The notes: a model not told the origin generated them from the letters alone. A stretch of 64,000 nucleotides of DNA from Kingdonia uniflora (GCA_014058105.1 JACGCM010000715.1:5146001-5210000); one strand, 5' to 3'; counted from the stretch's first letter, positions 22,167 to 35,235 are shown. Translations and numbers: made by a program.

Positions 22167-23259
22167 ACCATCGATTATGAGCGTGAGATCAAAAAACCCT
22201 GAGGAAAATTGTCAGAGGTTGAGAGAAATTACATAAAGAGAGAGAGAAAGAGTTGGTTTTGTTTAGAAGAAAGTATTTTTGTATCGGGGGAGGAGAACTA
22301 AAGTTTTTAGTCGGGATTGGGATCTTTAGTTTTTAATCTTAAAATCTAAATTTCCAAAACTGCTCATCGTTGTGCGATTTTTGAGGCACCAACAATAAAT
22401 CGTGATAAAACTTAGGTATGACTTGTGGAAGTTCATAGGGTTCATCTGAAACTATACTTTCTATTTGTGATTTTCCTTCAAACTATATTGTGTAAATTGA
22501 TTTACTTGTCACTGTGCATATGGTATTTCTATATTTTTGCATGTTTTGTATTCCTTACAAAAATTCAGGCAACAACGATCCAAATAAATCAATATCTGAA
22601 TAAACCACTTTAGCCCGCACGTGGGGGATTATGGATCGGATCATAATATTCTTTTAACCAAAAAAAATCCTTATTCGTAAAAATCCTTTTTATAAAGTCC
22701 TTCCGCAACTTCAGCTTCATTCCATCTCCTCATTATACTTCTCATTGATTAATCGGTACATAATGTTAAATTCGTTGTTCCTCTTTTCTAGTAAACCTAT
22801 TCCTAATTTCCGTGAATGCTTAACATCTAAGACAATGAATCACGTAAAACTCGCATAAACACTATAGTCTTAGAAGCATTAATAACCTAATTATGGTTTA
22901 AGCAAAGATAACCCTTTTAACAACAAAAATTCTAATTAATACCATTGTAGATAACTGATAAACCCTAGAAAATAATGGACAACTACATTACAAACCTGAT
23001 AAACCCTTAAACCAATTCCCCTCAAATTAAAACAACATGCAAACGTATCAAACACAATAATTCGTGAAATATACGTACCACTTCCGAAGCTCTCCTCTTC
23101 TTCAACTTCATCATGAATCAATCACACTCAAAGCATTGCTGAAATGCACCAACGCCGATCGATTCTCGACTCCAAATGTATATCAAATTCCACCAAAACT
23201 ATCAGAATCACTGTTCAAAGAGGCATGATTCTTCGTTGTTTGAAAGATCGGATCTTAGT

Positions 23260-23282
23260 GAGAGAGAGAGAGAGAGAGAGAG
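23260..23282. repeat. (GA)n microsatellite
   Basis: About eleven GA units in the 5' part of Helitron H2, near its subterminal region. Confidence 0.85.
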
Positions 23283-23526
23283 CTCGTACCAGATTGCTTG
23301 AAGAAGATTTTTTTTTTTTGAAAGAAAAGTGGATTTTTTTTTTCAGGTTGGGGGATTTTAGTCGGGGAGAGGTATTTAGCTTTTTCTCTTAAAACTTAGA
23401 TTTCCAAAACTATCCCTTCATGTGCCAATCTCGAGACATCCACGCTCCATCTCAACCCCTCTTTGTCTCTGGACATAAGGCAGACTTGTCCAAAGTGGCA
23501 AAAACACCGCCCTATTATAATAAAGA

Positions 23527-25385
23527 TATATATATAATGTATAATTGTAAAAATATTAAGTGAGTATTATATGGGGCGGGGCGGGGTGGATAACGAATTT
23601 GTTTTTACCAGTCCCAAATCCGCCACGATCCCCGACAGATTTAGCTCATCCCATACCCGCCCCCATACCCAATATAGTCATCCCAAATCCTCTCCAATCG
23701 GGGTGGGGAAGGGCAAATTGCCATACCTAAAAAAGTTCACACATTTTACAATTTTATCGAAAGTCGAATTAGACATTACAATGATGATGATCGAATAAAT
23801 TGTAATGTAATTTGGTTTTTCAAGTTGGGGTTTATGATATTTTCAGTCAGTTTTTATGGGACAACGTGTAAGGTCCTATCAACTTTAGAAGGTAAGCCGG
23901 TTTTAGAGATCCCTAACTACAGTAACCAAGCTCCGAAGGGTACAAAGCCGTAGGGGCTATCCATGTATTAAGGGTAACTTTATTTCCAGCTATGGCTGCC
24001 AATTGATGGTACATGACCTGAGATTTGACCAAAAGTTTTGATCTAAATGTACGTATTTTCAATCTAGTCGATTACAGATTAAGCCCAATATAATCTGTAT
24101 AAGAACCTGTACATAATAGATACTTTGTTTCAGTATATAGTAAGTTATTTTAGGTTGCTCATTTTTGTTACCTTTGATTTTGCTCTTAGATCGTTATCAG
24201 GAACGAATTTACAAAATATTTTCTCATTCCAGTTCTATGAATATTTTCGTAAAATGTTTAAGATCGGTGATCAAAACTAGTCCAGTGATCGGGTGAAAAT
24301 AAAGCCCAAGGAATATGAAGTAACACATGCATTATTAATTTATTATTATCTCAAATTGAACCGAGGCCTTTTAAGAATAAAACCCTCACAAATTGGGGAT
24401 GATGGTTGTCGAAATGCATGATTAGCCCCAACAAATGGTTTGGATGAGTGCGCAATGGCGTATTCGCCTTCCAGCTTGGTCAATTAACACCTTAAAACTG
24501 GCTCCTAATTCCAAGTGTTTCATCAAACCCCAATCCCATTACCCAAGAGACTTGTTCCAAAATTTCACTTTACATTTGCAGATTCTTTGGGGAAAAAAAG
24601 GGTGAGGAGGCAATATTGCATGGGTTTGTTGGTCTTCCAAAAAGAATCACAGACTTGGGACCTAGGGCACTTTCCAGGAGTTCTTGTATTAAGTTCCTAG
24701 AGACTTTATCAACTTATCTTATCCCTATTTCAAACCATAAGTCAAAAGCTTTCAGTACAAAAGCTCCTACAAATCTCTCTTTAGCTTTAAGAACTTTCTT
24801 TAAGAACTTGAAGTCCTAATTATAGATACATATATGTGTGTGGTAATTTCGACAGAAAACACTCCCTGGAGCATTATTCCTATGGAGATTTCTGAGCAGC
24901 TGAGAAAAATAAAATGCAATGGATTTAGTGGGACGGAAATGGTATTACAAAATGTTTTGGTATCTCAATGTTAGCCTTGCAAACACTTTTCTGTGATCAA
25001 ACACTTGAGTATAACGTCAATCTTTGAGAAACTGAAAGCTTGGTTATAGTTTAATGGTTTGAGGTTTGTAGGAAAGCTTTACAGTACCATCAAACCATTG
25101 GCGTAATGCAAAGTCCAAGCGTTGTAAAGTACACTAATCTCAAATATTGCTTTTGTTGGATCAAATCACCCATCGCTACTCAGTGTCTACGAGTCCAGTC
25201 TACGACCTCTCTAGTCTATTTGAGTTATATTTGTACACACCCTGAGATGATCGAAATGCAATTTCTTAGCTCCCCTTCATACTCTCTCCTCTTTTAACAA
25301 TTGTCAGATAATTAAAGAGGCTGTCAAGATGTTTTCCCCTCTTCTAATGCCAACAGTTTCCGCAGGGTTCCACAATTTGGCTCCA
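23527..25385. other. Intergenic; truncated GC-rich MITE at 23570-23733
   Basis: A GGGGCGGGGCGGGG block and the end GGGCAAATTGCCATACCTAA mark a relative of the MITE at 7908-8188 whose left end is lost. The rest (23734-25385) shows no gene family I recognise. Short open stretches around 24515-24819 have no matching domain. Confidence 0.5.
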
Positions 25386-25865
25386 GTGATCTACGCTAGC
25401 CCAAAATATACAACCAAAATTCTAAAAAAAAAAAAGAACCCTTCAAAACCTTATTGTGCAAGTAACAAAGGAATTACATGAAACCGTGATAGAAACGGAA
25501 ACATAACCCTAAAATAAAAGAAAACTGAAACAAACAACAACAACAACATCAAGAGTGAAAAATATTACAAAAAGAAGTGTGAGAGAACCTGCAAGAAACG
25601 CCAAGCTGACCCAATCTCTCTCTCTCTCTCTGGCCGACTAGTTTGACCTCAAGTCAACAACAACCAACTTAGGAGCTGTTTCATGGTCTCAACTTCATCA
25701 ACTCTCTCCATTTCTAGAGAGAGACCACATTGCATGATGCATCAACAGCAGCAACTGAGTCATTTCGTTTTCACACACAGTACATGCCTCGCTAGCTAGA
25801 TTCTTACAAACTTGGACAACATAGAATGATACACTACAACAAAGGCCTAACTAACTCATAACTTA

Positions 25866-27972
25866 TCAATGGCTTCCACTGAATTGGCTTAAGTCCATTG
25901 CTGAACCCATTGAGCCAAAATTCGCGAAATCTTGTTGTAGGAAAGGTCTGCTTGATTCTCCACCCACGCCAAGGAAATCTCTAGTTAACCCGCGATCAAT
26001 GTTATCTGCATTGGGACGGAGATTCGGTGGCATCATCATCATACCATCAACATTGTTTGCGGTATCGGATAGTGAGCTTAAGTTTAACCCGCCAAAGATA
26101 CCATTACCATCTCCGATTGCTGAGGTGCCATTGGTGCCTGATATCTTATTCATGATATCCGTTAAGTTATTGGGTTGTTGCTGTTGTTGTTTCTCTTGTC
26201 GGAACAACTGGTGGAAGTCGTTTCGGCTTTGGGAATGTTGATTGAAACTAGCGGTGTCTGAGGAGGAAGAGCTTACGACTCCGAAGCCACCGACGAAGGA
26301 TGGACTGCTTATTGTAGCTCCCATTTGAGCTGCCTTTTGAAGAAGCGCGGTGGCAGACATGTGAGCTGGGCTAGTTTGATTGTTGTTGTTAGGGTAAACA
26401 AACCCTAGATTTTCCATCATTGTGTTGCTTCCTTTGGTAGTCTCTACTTCTTTCTTTAGTCCTCCTCGCGGTGAATTCGATAGGGAAAGATTAGCACCTG
26501 TGATTTCACCTGAACACCTGTTGATCCACTGTGTTGGAATACCTCCTCCAGATCCGTAATCAACCATGGGGGATGATCCGAAGATGTTCGCGGATGCCAT
26601 CTGCACTAATTCCGGTAGACTAGTCGAATTCGAAGCTAAGTACGTGTCTGTATTGTCCCCGACATCAATGGGGTTCATCTGAGTATTGGCTTGATCTAAC
26701 CAAAGTGACAACCTAGGCTTCTCACCATCAACATCAAGCTGGCCGTTACTCGCATCCAAACTATTGAAATCAGATCGGAACATTGAAGCAAACTGGGGAA
26801 TATTGTTGCCGCCAACATCTTGCCCAACTCGACCTGCGCCAAACCCGTGCGGTAGAATCGACAATTGAGGATTGCCTGGATTGCCCATTACATCATTGAA
26901 CGAGTCTGGCCTGAAGTTCAGATTCGTGGACGCAACCGAAGTAAATCGCGCACTTTCTTCAGCTAAAGCATCACAGAAAGCTCTGTGGGTGATGAAGCTA
27001 TCTTTCCTGTTGGATTCAAACAAACCCCATTTCAGTTTCCAACCTTAAACAAGTCTACATCACATTAAATTTACATTCTTGCATTAAATCCAGACAAAAA
27101 TTCCATGAAAACTTCTAGGTATGAAGCATTTATTTCTCAACAATAAACAAAAGTGTATCTTCAGAAACAATTAAAACCATCAAACCAAGAGCAAATCATG
27201 AAAAAAAGAAGAGAATTTAATTAAATTTTTACCTGGAGAAGAGTGTTCCACAATCACACTTATACTCTCTAGTACCACAAGTCTTACTATGAGCTTTCCA
27301 ATCAGATTGAACTGCATACTTCTTTGAACACTTTTCACATTTCCATTTCTTCTCACCATGTTTCCTACTAAAATGTTTCTTAATCCCCGTAAGATCGCCA
27401 AGAGCTCGCGCTGGATCATGGTGAATACAACCCTTTTCAGGACAAATATAAACCTTTTTCCTAATCTCTTTGCTTGACCTCTGCTTAAGCTTCCATGGTA
27501 AGTTATGTCCTCTTCTATGAAGTTGCAAATTCTGATCTCTCTGAAACCCCTTATTGCAGATTTCACAAAGAAAACGGTTTGTCGCCATCAAACTCTTGGG
27601 TGATAAAGCTATCACCTCTGCATCTGGATCTGTTAAAACATCAAAAAGATTCAAACTTTAACATAATTCACGAAATTTACAAATACCCATTCACACTAAC
27701 TCAATCTAGAATCCAAAAATAGCGGATTTTTTTTTGAAAAACTTGCCTGGGTTTCCTGGGAGATTTCTCTTCTTTTTGACAACTGGGGTTGTAGTGGTAG
27801 TACTTGTATTTGAGATTGGGGTTTGGTTTTGGATGTTGGGGTTGTTTGGAATTGGGTCTTGAGCAAACCCAACTCCTCCTCCTCCTCTAATGGAGGAGGG
27901 ATGATTGATTGAGAGACCATGAGCATGAGCACGACCATGATCAGTACTACTAGTGCCAGACATCATCTGCAT
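25866..27972 (-). CDS. INDETERMINATE DOMAIN (IDD) C2H2 zinc-finger transcription factor, 3 exons, 587 aa
   Basis: Exons 27972-27747, 27629-27233 and 27006-25866 join in frame to TGA at 25868-25866. Residues about 66-95 hold the nuclear-localisation motif KKKRNLPGNP and then DPDAEVIALSPKSLMATNRF. ZF1 has C97, C100, H113, H117. It is followed by the second C2H2 finger (YICPEKGC...KKHFSRKH) and two C2HC fingers (KWKCEKCSKKYAVQSDWKAH and YKCDCGTLFSRKDSFITH). This four-finger set is diagnostic of plant IDD proteins. The C-terminal half is Asn/Ser/Gln-rich, with LSLWLDQ (an LxLxL, EAR-like motif) and TRDFLGVGG, both conserved in the family. IDDs are nuclear regulators of root patterning, gibberellin signalling and metabolism; which member this is cannot be decided. 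Intron 1 appears to begin with GC (CCAG|GCAAGT), the only donor that keeps the frame. The upstream ATG was chosen; ATGs at codons 3 and 4 are alternatives. Confidence 0.93.
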
Positions 27973-29298
27973 GAATTCAAATACACTTAAGAAGGAAAAG
28001 AAAGAAAGTAGTCTTTGTTTGGGAGCTTGGGGTTTGTTTTGGCTTTGTTACCAAAGAAGAGCTAGATGCCGAAACAAAGCTAAAGCCTCAATCGTACAAA
28101 TCAAAACAAGCAGATAAATCCAGTCTCACTCTACTACTAATACTCTTCGATTCTGCCAAAACCCAAAAAAAATAAAAATTGAGCACTTCAAGTTCAATCA
28201 AACAAACAAGAACATAGAAATATAAGACTTATTGGGTTATTTTTTTTTGTTTCTCAAAGAAATCTCCTTAGCCAACCTTGTTTTTGTTGAAGCAAACAAG
28301 CAAATACCCATGAAATCTAAAAACCACATTTCATCCCCATCTCTCTCACAAACACAAACACAAACACAAACACAAACACACACAAAATCCTCTCACTCTC
28401 TCTTATCTCAAAACAGTCGGTCAGCCAGAGACTTTAGCATGGACCACCGCCTACCTCTCTCTCAACACTTTGTAATTTAGTAGTGTTGTTTTAAGACTTG
28501 TGTCCTATGTGTTGTCTATATTTAGTTAGGGTTTCTCTCTCACACACTCAAAAGGAGATGAAAAGATAGATTTGATTTCAAAAGTAACTCACCTTTCTCT
28601 TAGACTACCAAAGCTAGGGCTAAACTAAATCATGATCTCATAATATTGGTAAGAGACAGAGGGTGTGTGAGGGAGGAGGCAAAGTTCACGAAAACCAAGG
28701 TGGTATTTGTTGTTGTTTGGTGTTAGAAAAGTCCGTGAAGCACTGTGTGTCTGACAGATAGGAGGGAGGGAGGGAGGAGAGTTGGTGGGGGAGCATATGT
28801 AGGAGAGAGAGAGAAGAGATGATCCAAGTGTGAGAAGAAAAAAGGTGGCAAATCAGAGCAGAGTGTATGAGTGACAGTGTGACTATCCTCTCTGTAATTA
28901 ATGACGTTGAGGTATACATTACATGCAGAGTAGATACCTGATTTTGTACTGGAAACAATACATTGTTTGTTGTGACATTGGAGACTACGTACTAGTGAAG
29001 TTCTGATTAGCTAGCTGTAGTTTGGTGTTAATTAGGAAAATCTTTAGGAGTGTTTATCATGTGCTTTCTTCAATTAGGAAGAAGAACCTAGACAAATATG
29101 GCTAATACAATAGTTGTGCTTGTCACACTTGAGGCTGCACTTGTAATTGCTCTAGCAGAGCCTCATAACTTAAGCAGTTAAGATTAAGAGTAAAATGTGC
29201 AAACAATTGAGGGCTTGAGACACTTGTTATTAATTTCTAACTCTTGCTCAAAAACCCATTACTAAAAACCGCTAAAATTATGGAAATAAAGTCTCTTA
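27973..29298. other. 5' flank and probable leader/promoter of the IDD gene
   Basis: Non-coding. CT/GA-rich stretches (28330-28460, 28760-28820) read as GA/CT tracts on the gene's strand, usual for plant leaders. Contains an (ACAAAC)n run. No other gene was seen. Confidence 0.5.
28347..28384. repeat. (ACAAAC)n microsatellite
   Basis: About six ACAAAC units in the presumed leader of the IDD gene. Confidence 0.85.
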
Positions 29299-29671
29299 GA
29301 GCATCAGGTGTAGCCTAGCTAAATATAGCTAGCAAGATGAGTTGGAAAGTAATATTTAAAAAAGACAAAAAATAGACTCTCAAAAACTACTCCATATCAA
29401 AAGAAAAGTATGATGTATAAGGAAAAAATGTTAAAAAAAGTAGTTTTAACTTTTCCAAACACTTTTTACGTTGATTTTAGTTTAAAAAAGGATTTCCACC
29501 TAATAAAGTTGTCTACGTGGCTACTCAATTTTTTTTTATCTCTCCTCATTGTTTGTTGAGGAGAGAGAGTATTGAAACCTAAAATAACTACCCTCTTGGG
29601 GAGGCTAAAAATTAAATTTTTAGAACTTTCTCTTCTATATTTTAACTATAGGGAGCCTACACTAGATGCTC
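29299..29671. mobile_element. Tourist-like MITE copy A, TSD TTA
   Basis: Starts GAGCATCAGGTGTAGCCTAG and ends CCTACACTAGATGCTC, flanked by TTA on both sides (29296-29298 and 29672-29674). No coding sequence. Confidence 0.85.
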
Positions 29672-29698
29672 TTACCTAAACTTAGGAGCCGCGTTTAA

Positions 29699-30080
29699 GA
29701 GCATCTAGTGTAGGCTCTCTATGTTAAAATAAAGAGGAGAAAGTGCTAAAAACCATGTTTTTAGCCTCCCCAAGTGGGTAGTTATTTTAGGTTTCGATAC
29801 TCTCTCTCCTTATTGTTGAGGAGAGAGAGAATTTTTTTGGGTAGCCAACTAGGACAACTTTATTACGTGGAAACCTTTTTTTTAACTAAAATTAATACGT
29901 AGAAAGTGTTTGAAAAAGTTAAAAATATTTTTTTAACCTTTTTTTTTTAATTTTTTCTTGTTACACGTCATATTTTCTTTTTACATGGAGTAGTTTTTGG
30001 GGAGTCTATTTTTTTTTCTTTTTCAAATATCACTTTCCAACTTATCTTGCTAGGTATACTTTAGCTAGGCTACACCTGAT
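29699..30080. mobile_element. Tourist-like MITE copy B, inverted relative to copy A
   Basis: Starts GAGCATCTAGTGTAGGCTC after TAA (29696-29698). It follows copy A in reverse order to the end GGCTACACCTGAT. The last GCTC and the second target duplication are missing, so this end is damaged. It abuts the truncated copia LTR. Confidence 0.8.
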
Positions 30081-30118
30081 CAAGATAATTAGAGTTTATA
30101 CCTTAACAATCTCCCACT
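30081..30118 (-). mobile_element. Polypurine tract and 28-bp stub of the copia 3' LTR
   Basis: On the - strand GTGGGAGAT (polypurine tract) is followed by TGTTAAGGTATAAACTC, matching the start of the 5' LTR at 34698. After 28 bp the sequence changes into MITE B, so the 3' LTR is truncated. Confidence 0.75.
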
Positions 30119-33100
30119 TGCAATCGAATCTACCATAATCCATCTCCAGATCTCCAAATGAATTACTCGTACTACCCGGACCTTCAATCATGAAGACCCA
30201 CAAAAGTTGTACATGTCATCAACTTCTGAAAAGTCACCACCTTCGTAAACATATCGGCCGGATTTACATTAGTATGAATCTTCACAAGCTTCAGCACACT
30301 ATCCTTGAGGAGTGAGCAAATATAATGATATCAAATATCAATATGCTTGGTCCTAGAGTGAAAAACCGCATTCTTCGCTAAGTGTATCGCGCTTTAACTA
30401 TTACTATACAAGTTAGAAAGATGTTATTTACCAAACTCTTTCATCAACCCTGAAGCCAAACCATATCCTTACACGCTTCCATAGCTGTAACATATTCCGC
30501 CTCTGTCGTAGACAAAGCTACAGTCTTCTGTAGCCTCGAAACCCATATAACCGTACCGCTTCCCAATATAAATACAAAACCACTAGTACTCTTCTGCCTA
30601 TCATTGTCACCCGCTATATCAGAATCAACAAAACCCTGTAAGCATATCTGAGAATTCCCATAACATAATGCCATATCTTGAGTCCCCATTAGATACCTAA
30701 GTATCCATTTCACAGCTCTTCAATGCCCCTTGCCTGGATTACTCATATACCTACTAACAACTCCCACTGCTTGGGCAATATCTGGTCTCGTACAAATCAT
30801 GGCGTACATAAGGCTACAAACTGCTGATTGATAATGAACCTTCAGCATCTCATCGCGATCCTTCTGCATCGTCGGACAATATTGCTTTGATAATTTAAAG
30901 TGACCTCCCTATGGTGTACTGACAATCTTAGAACCATCTATGTTAAACTGTTTAAGTACTTTGTCGATGTACTCGGCTTTAGTTAACTTTAATTCTCGCC
31001 ACTTTCTGTCTCGTGTAACACACATACCAAAAATTTATTTTACAGCACCCAAATCCTTCATAGAAAACTCCTGGGACAACTGTTCTTTCAACTTGACAAT
31101 CTCTCCCATGTTGGTACTTGCTTGCTACCAACATATCATCTACATACAAAACTAGAATGATATACAAGTTTCTTGTATTTTTGATAAAATAATAGTGATC
31201 CGTATTGCATTTTGAATAGCCATTTCTAGATATGAATTGATCAAACTTCAAATACCACTGCCTCGACGTTTGTTTCAAACCATATAAGCTCTTTGTGAGC
31301 CTACACATTAGATCTTCTTTCCCTTAAACTGAATACCCTTATGGCTGCTTCAAATAAATTTCTTCATCAAGGTTACCATGAAGAAATGCTGTCTTGACAT
31401 CAAGCTGCTCAAGATGTAAATCTTTAACTGCAACTATATTAATCACAACTTGAATAGTAGACATCTTCACAACATAAGCAAAGATCTTACTAAAATTAAT
31501 GCATTCACCACAAGTATAGCCTTAAATCTCCTTGAGCCGTCAGATTCCTGCTTTAGTCTGTATACCAACTTGTTGTGTAATGCTCTCTTCCCTTTCGGTA
31601 ATCGAACTAAATCCCAAGTTCGATTTACTGACAATGACTGTATCTCATCATCCATAATAAGCTCACACTTTCTCTTGACTTCCACATCTAAAGCCTCCTT
31701 ATAACTTTTTGGTTCACCACCATCCGTAAGTAATAAATGATGTAGGGAGTTAACGTACCTAACCAGAGTTTTTGTATCTCTCGGCTCCTTTTGAAGTACT
31801 ATTGGAATGCCTAGATCATTAAGTTTCTCGTCTTGATTCGGTGTATCGAACTCTGCCACGACTTCTTCTTCTACCTCTCGAGAGGGTTCAAATTCAATGT
31901 TGACACTTTCCGTTGCTTCACATAGCTTCCTTTCCTTAGGTACTTTGAAGTCTTTATACAAAACTTCCTCATTGAATGTAACATTATGGCTCTGAATTAT
32001 TTTTTGATTCTTCACATCCTAAAATTGGTACCCAAACTCATCACCACCATATCCAATGAATATGCACTTCGTTGACTTTGCATCCAACTTTGTCTTTGTA
32101 TCTAAATTATCAAGCACATATGAGGAACAACCTAAAATACGCAAGTGAGAAAGGTTTACCTCTTTACCGGTCTATGCTTCTTCAGGAAATCTAAAGTCCA
32201 AAGCCATTGAAGGCCTTCTATTTATCAAGTACGTAGCCGTACTAGCCGAATCCGCCTAAAAACATTTCGGCCATCCAACGTTGAGTCTCATACTCATCGC
32301 TCTTTCGTTTATGGTTCGATTCATGCGTTCTGTAACATCATTTTATTGTGGTGTTTCGGGAATAGTCTTCTGTCGCCTAATCCTATTTGATGCGTAAAAG
32401 TCTTCAAACTTGTCACTACAGTACTTGCCCCCATTATCCAAGCCAGTTTCATTTTCAACTAAAGCCTTCTATTTCTTGAACTTATCAAACACATCCGATT
32501 TGTTCTTCACAAAGTTGACCCATAGTTTATGAGTAGCATCATCGATAAAAGTAACATAATAATGAAAACCACCAAGAGAAGACACCTTAGTTAGCCCCAA
32601 ACATCTGTATGAACAAGATCTAGTTTTTTAGGTTTCCTTGATCTTCCAGTTATTTGGTAACTAACCTTCTTCTGCTTCGTAATAACGCACTCTTCACAGA
32701 ACTTAAGATCAACCTCATCAAGACTCTCTAACTTTCCCTTACTAACCATCATCTTCATCCCTTTTTTACTCATGTGATTAAGCTGTTTGTCTCAAGTACT
32801 TGTATCAATCCCTGGAGTGGTTGCACAAATAATAGAAATTATACCTTGCATTGTATACAACGTTCCTTGTCTTAAGCCCCATCCTACTACCATAGCTCCC
32901 TTTGTGACCTTCCAGAAGTTATCACCAAAGGTGTTTACATATCCTCCATCATATGATAATTGGCTAACATAAATAAGGTTATGCCCCAATTTGGGTATAA
33001 GTCGCACATTCTTCAAAACCAACGTCGCCACCGAAGGCTACTTCAACCTAGTGTTTCCCTTTCATGTAATATTGTACGCACTCTTGTTTGCAAGGAAGAC

Positions 33101-34062
33101 CATATATACCGAAGTCACCTTTAACAATATTGGTTAAGAAACCTACGTTTGTAGTAACATGGAATGAGGTGCCCGAATCAACTATCCATGATTCATTAAT
33201 ATCATCACACGAAAGAAGTAGAGCCTTATCAGAACTAACCTCCTCAGTAAGGTTTATTGTATCTTTCTCTTCATCATTAACTTTCTTAGAAGAATTACAA
33301 TCATGCCTGAAGTGACCATTCTTTCCCCAAGTCTAATACGTATAGGGTGGCTTGGACTTTCCCCTTGACTGTGAACGATCCCTTCTATTATTTGTCCCCT
33401 TTCTTTAGGACCTCCCTCTTTCTTTGACATTTAACGTACTGCCGTTTGAACTCGTAGAGGGTTAAGTTGATTTACGCCTATTCTCTTCACTTATAATCAA
33501 AGAGACTATAGTATCAAATTTAATGTCTTCCTTCCCCAATTAATTGCTCACAGCTGTAATAAACTCTTCTCAGCTCTCAGGCATTTGCCCAAAAGAGCCC
33601 ACGTTCTCACCTCCTCGGTAAAAGTAATTTTCACAGATTCAAGTTGAGCATGAATAATATTTAACTCGCTAATATGAGTTTACACACTACCATTATCTTT
33701 CATCTATAAAGTAAACAAATGGCGTAATAAATGTACCTTATTTACCCCAGACAATTCCGAGCACATAGATAAAGTTTCTGTCAAATCCTTCGTTGTCACA
33801 ACTTCGGAGATCATATGTAGAATTTGAGATGATAGCGCTAACCTAACGGTTCTAAGCGCCTTGCGATCTAATCACGCCCACTTTGGAGCATCATAATCTG
33901 TCAACTTCATTACAATTTCACCTATTGGTAAATTAATATCCTTCTGATAAAGATAATTTCTATCTATATCATTCACACTCCAAAATTTAAACTATTAAAC
34001 TTTGCGATCTTTAATTTTTCTTCGTCAGCCATAACTCTTTACCATACAAGCCCTATAACAAG
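30119..34062 (-). pseudogene. Copia retrotransposon gag-pol, decayed
   Basis: In transcript order: a damaged zinc knuckle (GKNGHFRHDC near 33300-33350), aspartic protease with WIVDSGTSFHVT (about 33160-33200), the pre-integrase HxC-type region with FCEECVITKQKK (32773-32591) and integrase core pieces to about 32080. Reverse transcriptase follows (32015-30979, with SYKEALDVEVKR and LYVDDMLVASK) and RNase H (30713-30444, with VDSDIAGDNDRQKSTSGF and LSTTEAEYV). The protease-integrase-RT-RNase H order is Ty1/copia. Stops and frame changes interrupt the polyprotein at least once per domain, so it is dead. The terminal tail with NPADMFTKV lies near 30250. Confidence 0.9.
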
Positions 34063-34075
34063 CACTCTGATACCA
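34062..34075 (-). other. Copia primer-binding site
   Basis: TGGTATCAGAGTGC on the - strand, two bases after the LTR end: the initiator-Met tRNA complement with changes near its end. Confidence 0.8.
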
Positions 34076-34077
34076 GT

Positions 34078-34698
34078 TGTTGAAAATTGAGATAGTTAGT
34101 CTCTCTTCTACGATAAGAACAAATCGCAAAAATTGCCCAAGGAGTAATCAATCAAGCAAAGAAAAAAAACAAGGACAAAAGTATTTATGGATAAAAAACC
34201 AATCCTCGCGAACAATCCACTATGATTAAATAGGATACAAGCAATCTCTCCAAGCTTCCTCTAGCTTTAATAGAGTCTCTCAAACTTTAGTTCTCTTTAG
34301 AATTAAACTCACTAAGATACAATAAGAAACACCTCTAGTATCCCTTATATAGATGAAAAGTTATTACATAAAGTTGAACTCAAAGTACGCATCCTGAGAC
34401 AAGCCAACACCTTTAACCCAACCTTCTTAAACTGATTTTACGAAGTCTGTTCGAACAGACCTAAAGTCTGTTCGAATAAAGTGGGTTCGGTGACTTCTGT
34501 TCAAACATACTGGTTTCTATTTAAACAAACTCAAAGTATATTCTAATAAAACTGCCACTGCCTCTTCTGTTCGAACAGATAAAAGTTTGTTCGAATAAAA
34601 CATTGAAAAATTCATATTTTCCTTTTATTTTCGATCATCGCTAATCCTACAAACTCCGATGAACTTCCACAAACATAATTTGAGTTCATACCTTAACA
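34078..34698 (-). mobile_element. Copia 5' LTR, 621 bp
   Basis: Starts TGTTAAGGTATGAACTC (34698) and ends TTTTCAACA (34078) just before the primer-binding site. It contains TTCGAA-centred palindromes (34448-34600). It resembles the solo LTR at 40251-40913 at both ends and in the middle. Confidence 0.85.
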
Positions 34699-34819
34699 TA
34701 AATCGCACGACTTGTTTGAAGATTGAGTTAATTAACGTTTCCAAGTTTTAGATCACATGTAATTCCAATTAAGACACAAACTAATGGTCTAAATTTTAAT
34801 AGTTCCCTTTTTATCATTC

Positions 34820-35235
34820 TTCCAACTTGTTTAATTTATTCCCAGATTTCTATTTGTCTTCCTTCTTCTCGGTTCTCAATTTTAAGGTTTTTGCCTTTAA
34901 TGACAATCGCCTTCATAATGACATTTTCAATGGTATAAAAGGTGAGCAATTTTAGTTCTTTCTGTATATACTTTGCAATACCTCCAATACACTTCATGAA
35001 GATATCGTACTAATCAACAACAATATCCAAAGCCAGAGCTTGGTTATGTAATTTGGTGGTATACTCTTTTAATTTATGTCGAAAAAGCCAATCTTATTCG
35101 AATTCAATAGGACAAATCTATTATCAGACAAATTTTTTAAATTTCTCCCAAGTCAGCTTTGTCACATCATGACGTTTTCGATACGACTTCCACCATGTTA
35201 GAGCATGACTAGCAAATTTCCACCATGTTGAGACT
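34820..35235 (-). pseudogene. Gypsy gag fragment
   Basis: The sequence parallels the gag piece at 37640-38000 on the same strand: the part that encodes MKYMGGLSESIR and DATVKAIVIKDKY there has a diverged copy here. Stops are present. It is a short internal piece without LTRs. Confidence 0.55.

Larger units (their letters stand above)
18571..23526 (-). mobile_element. Helitron H2, non-autonomous, carries a kinesin-14 fragment
   Basis: The 3' end on the - strand shows hairpin CCGTGG-TATG-CCACGG (18596-18581), then GTACAACTAG followed by T. The 5' end at 23526 reads TCTTTATTATAATAGGGCGG preceded by A, so both ends fit A|TC...CTAG|T. About 5 kb long with no Rep/helicase. A decayed second 3' end lies near 19411 (ATGGCGAGCCACGA). 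The 18590-19085 and 19430-20023 blocks are diverged repeats of each other, so H2 may itself be two fused copies. Confidence 0.75.

Noticed and set aside
24515..24819. Possible small gene in two overlapping frames
   Set aside because: Two frames with no known domain and no consistent splice sites; likely chance.
31450..33315. Several + strand open frames across the copia region
   Set aside because: They are antisense shadows of the copia pol coding strand.
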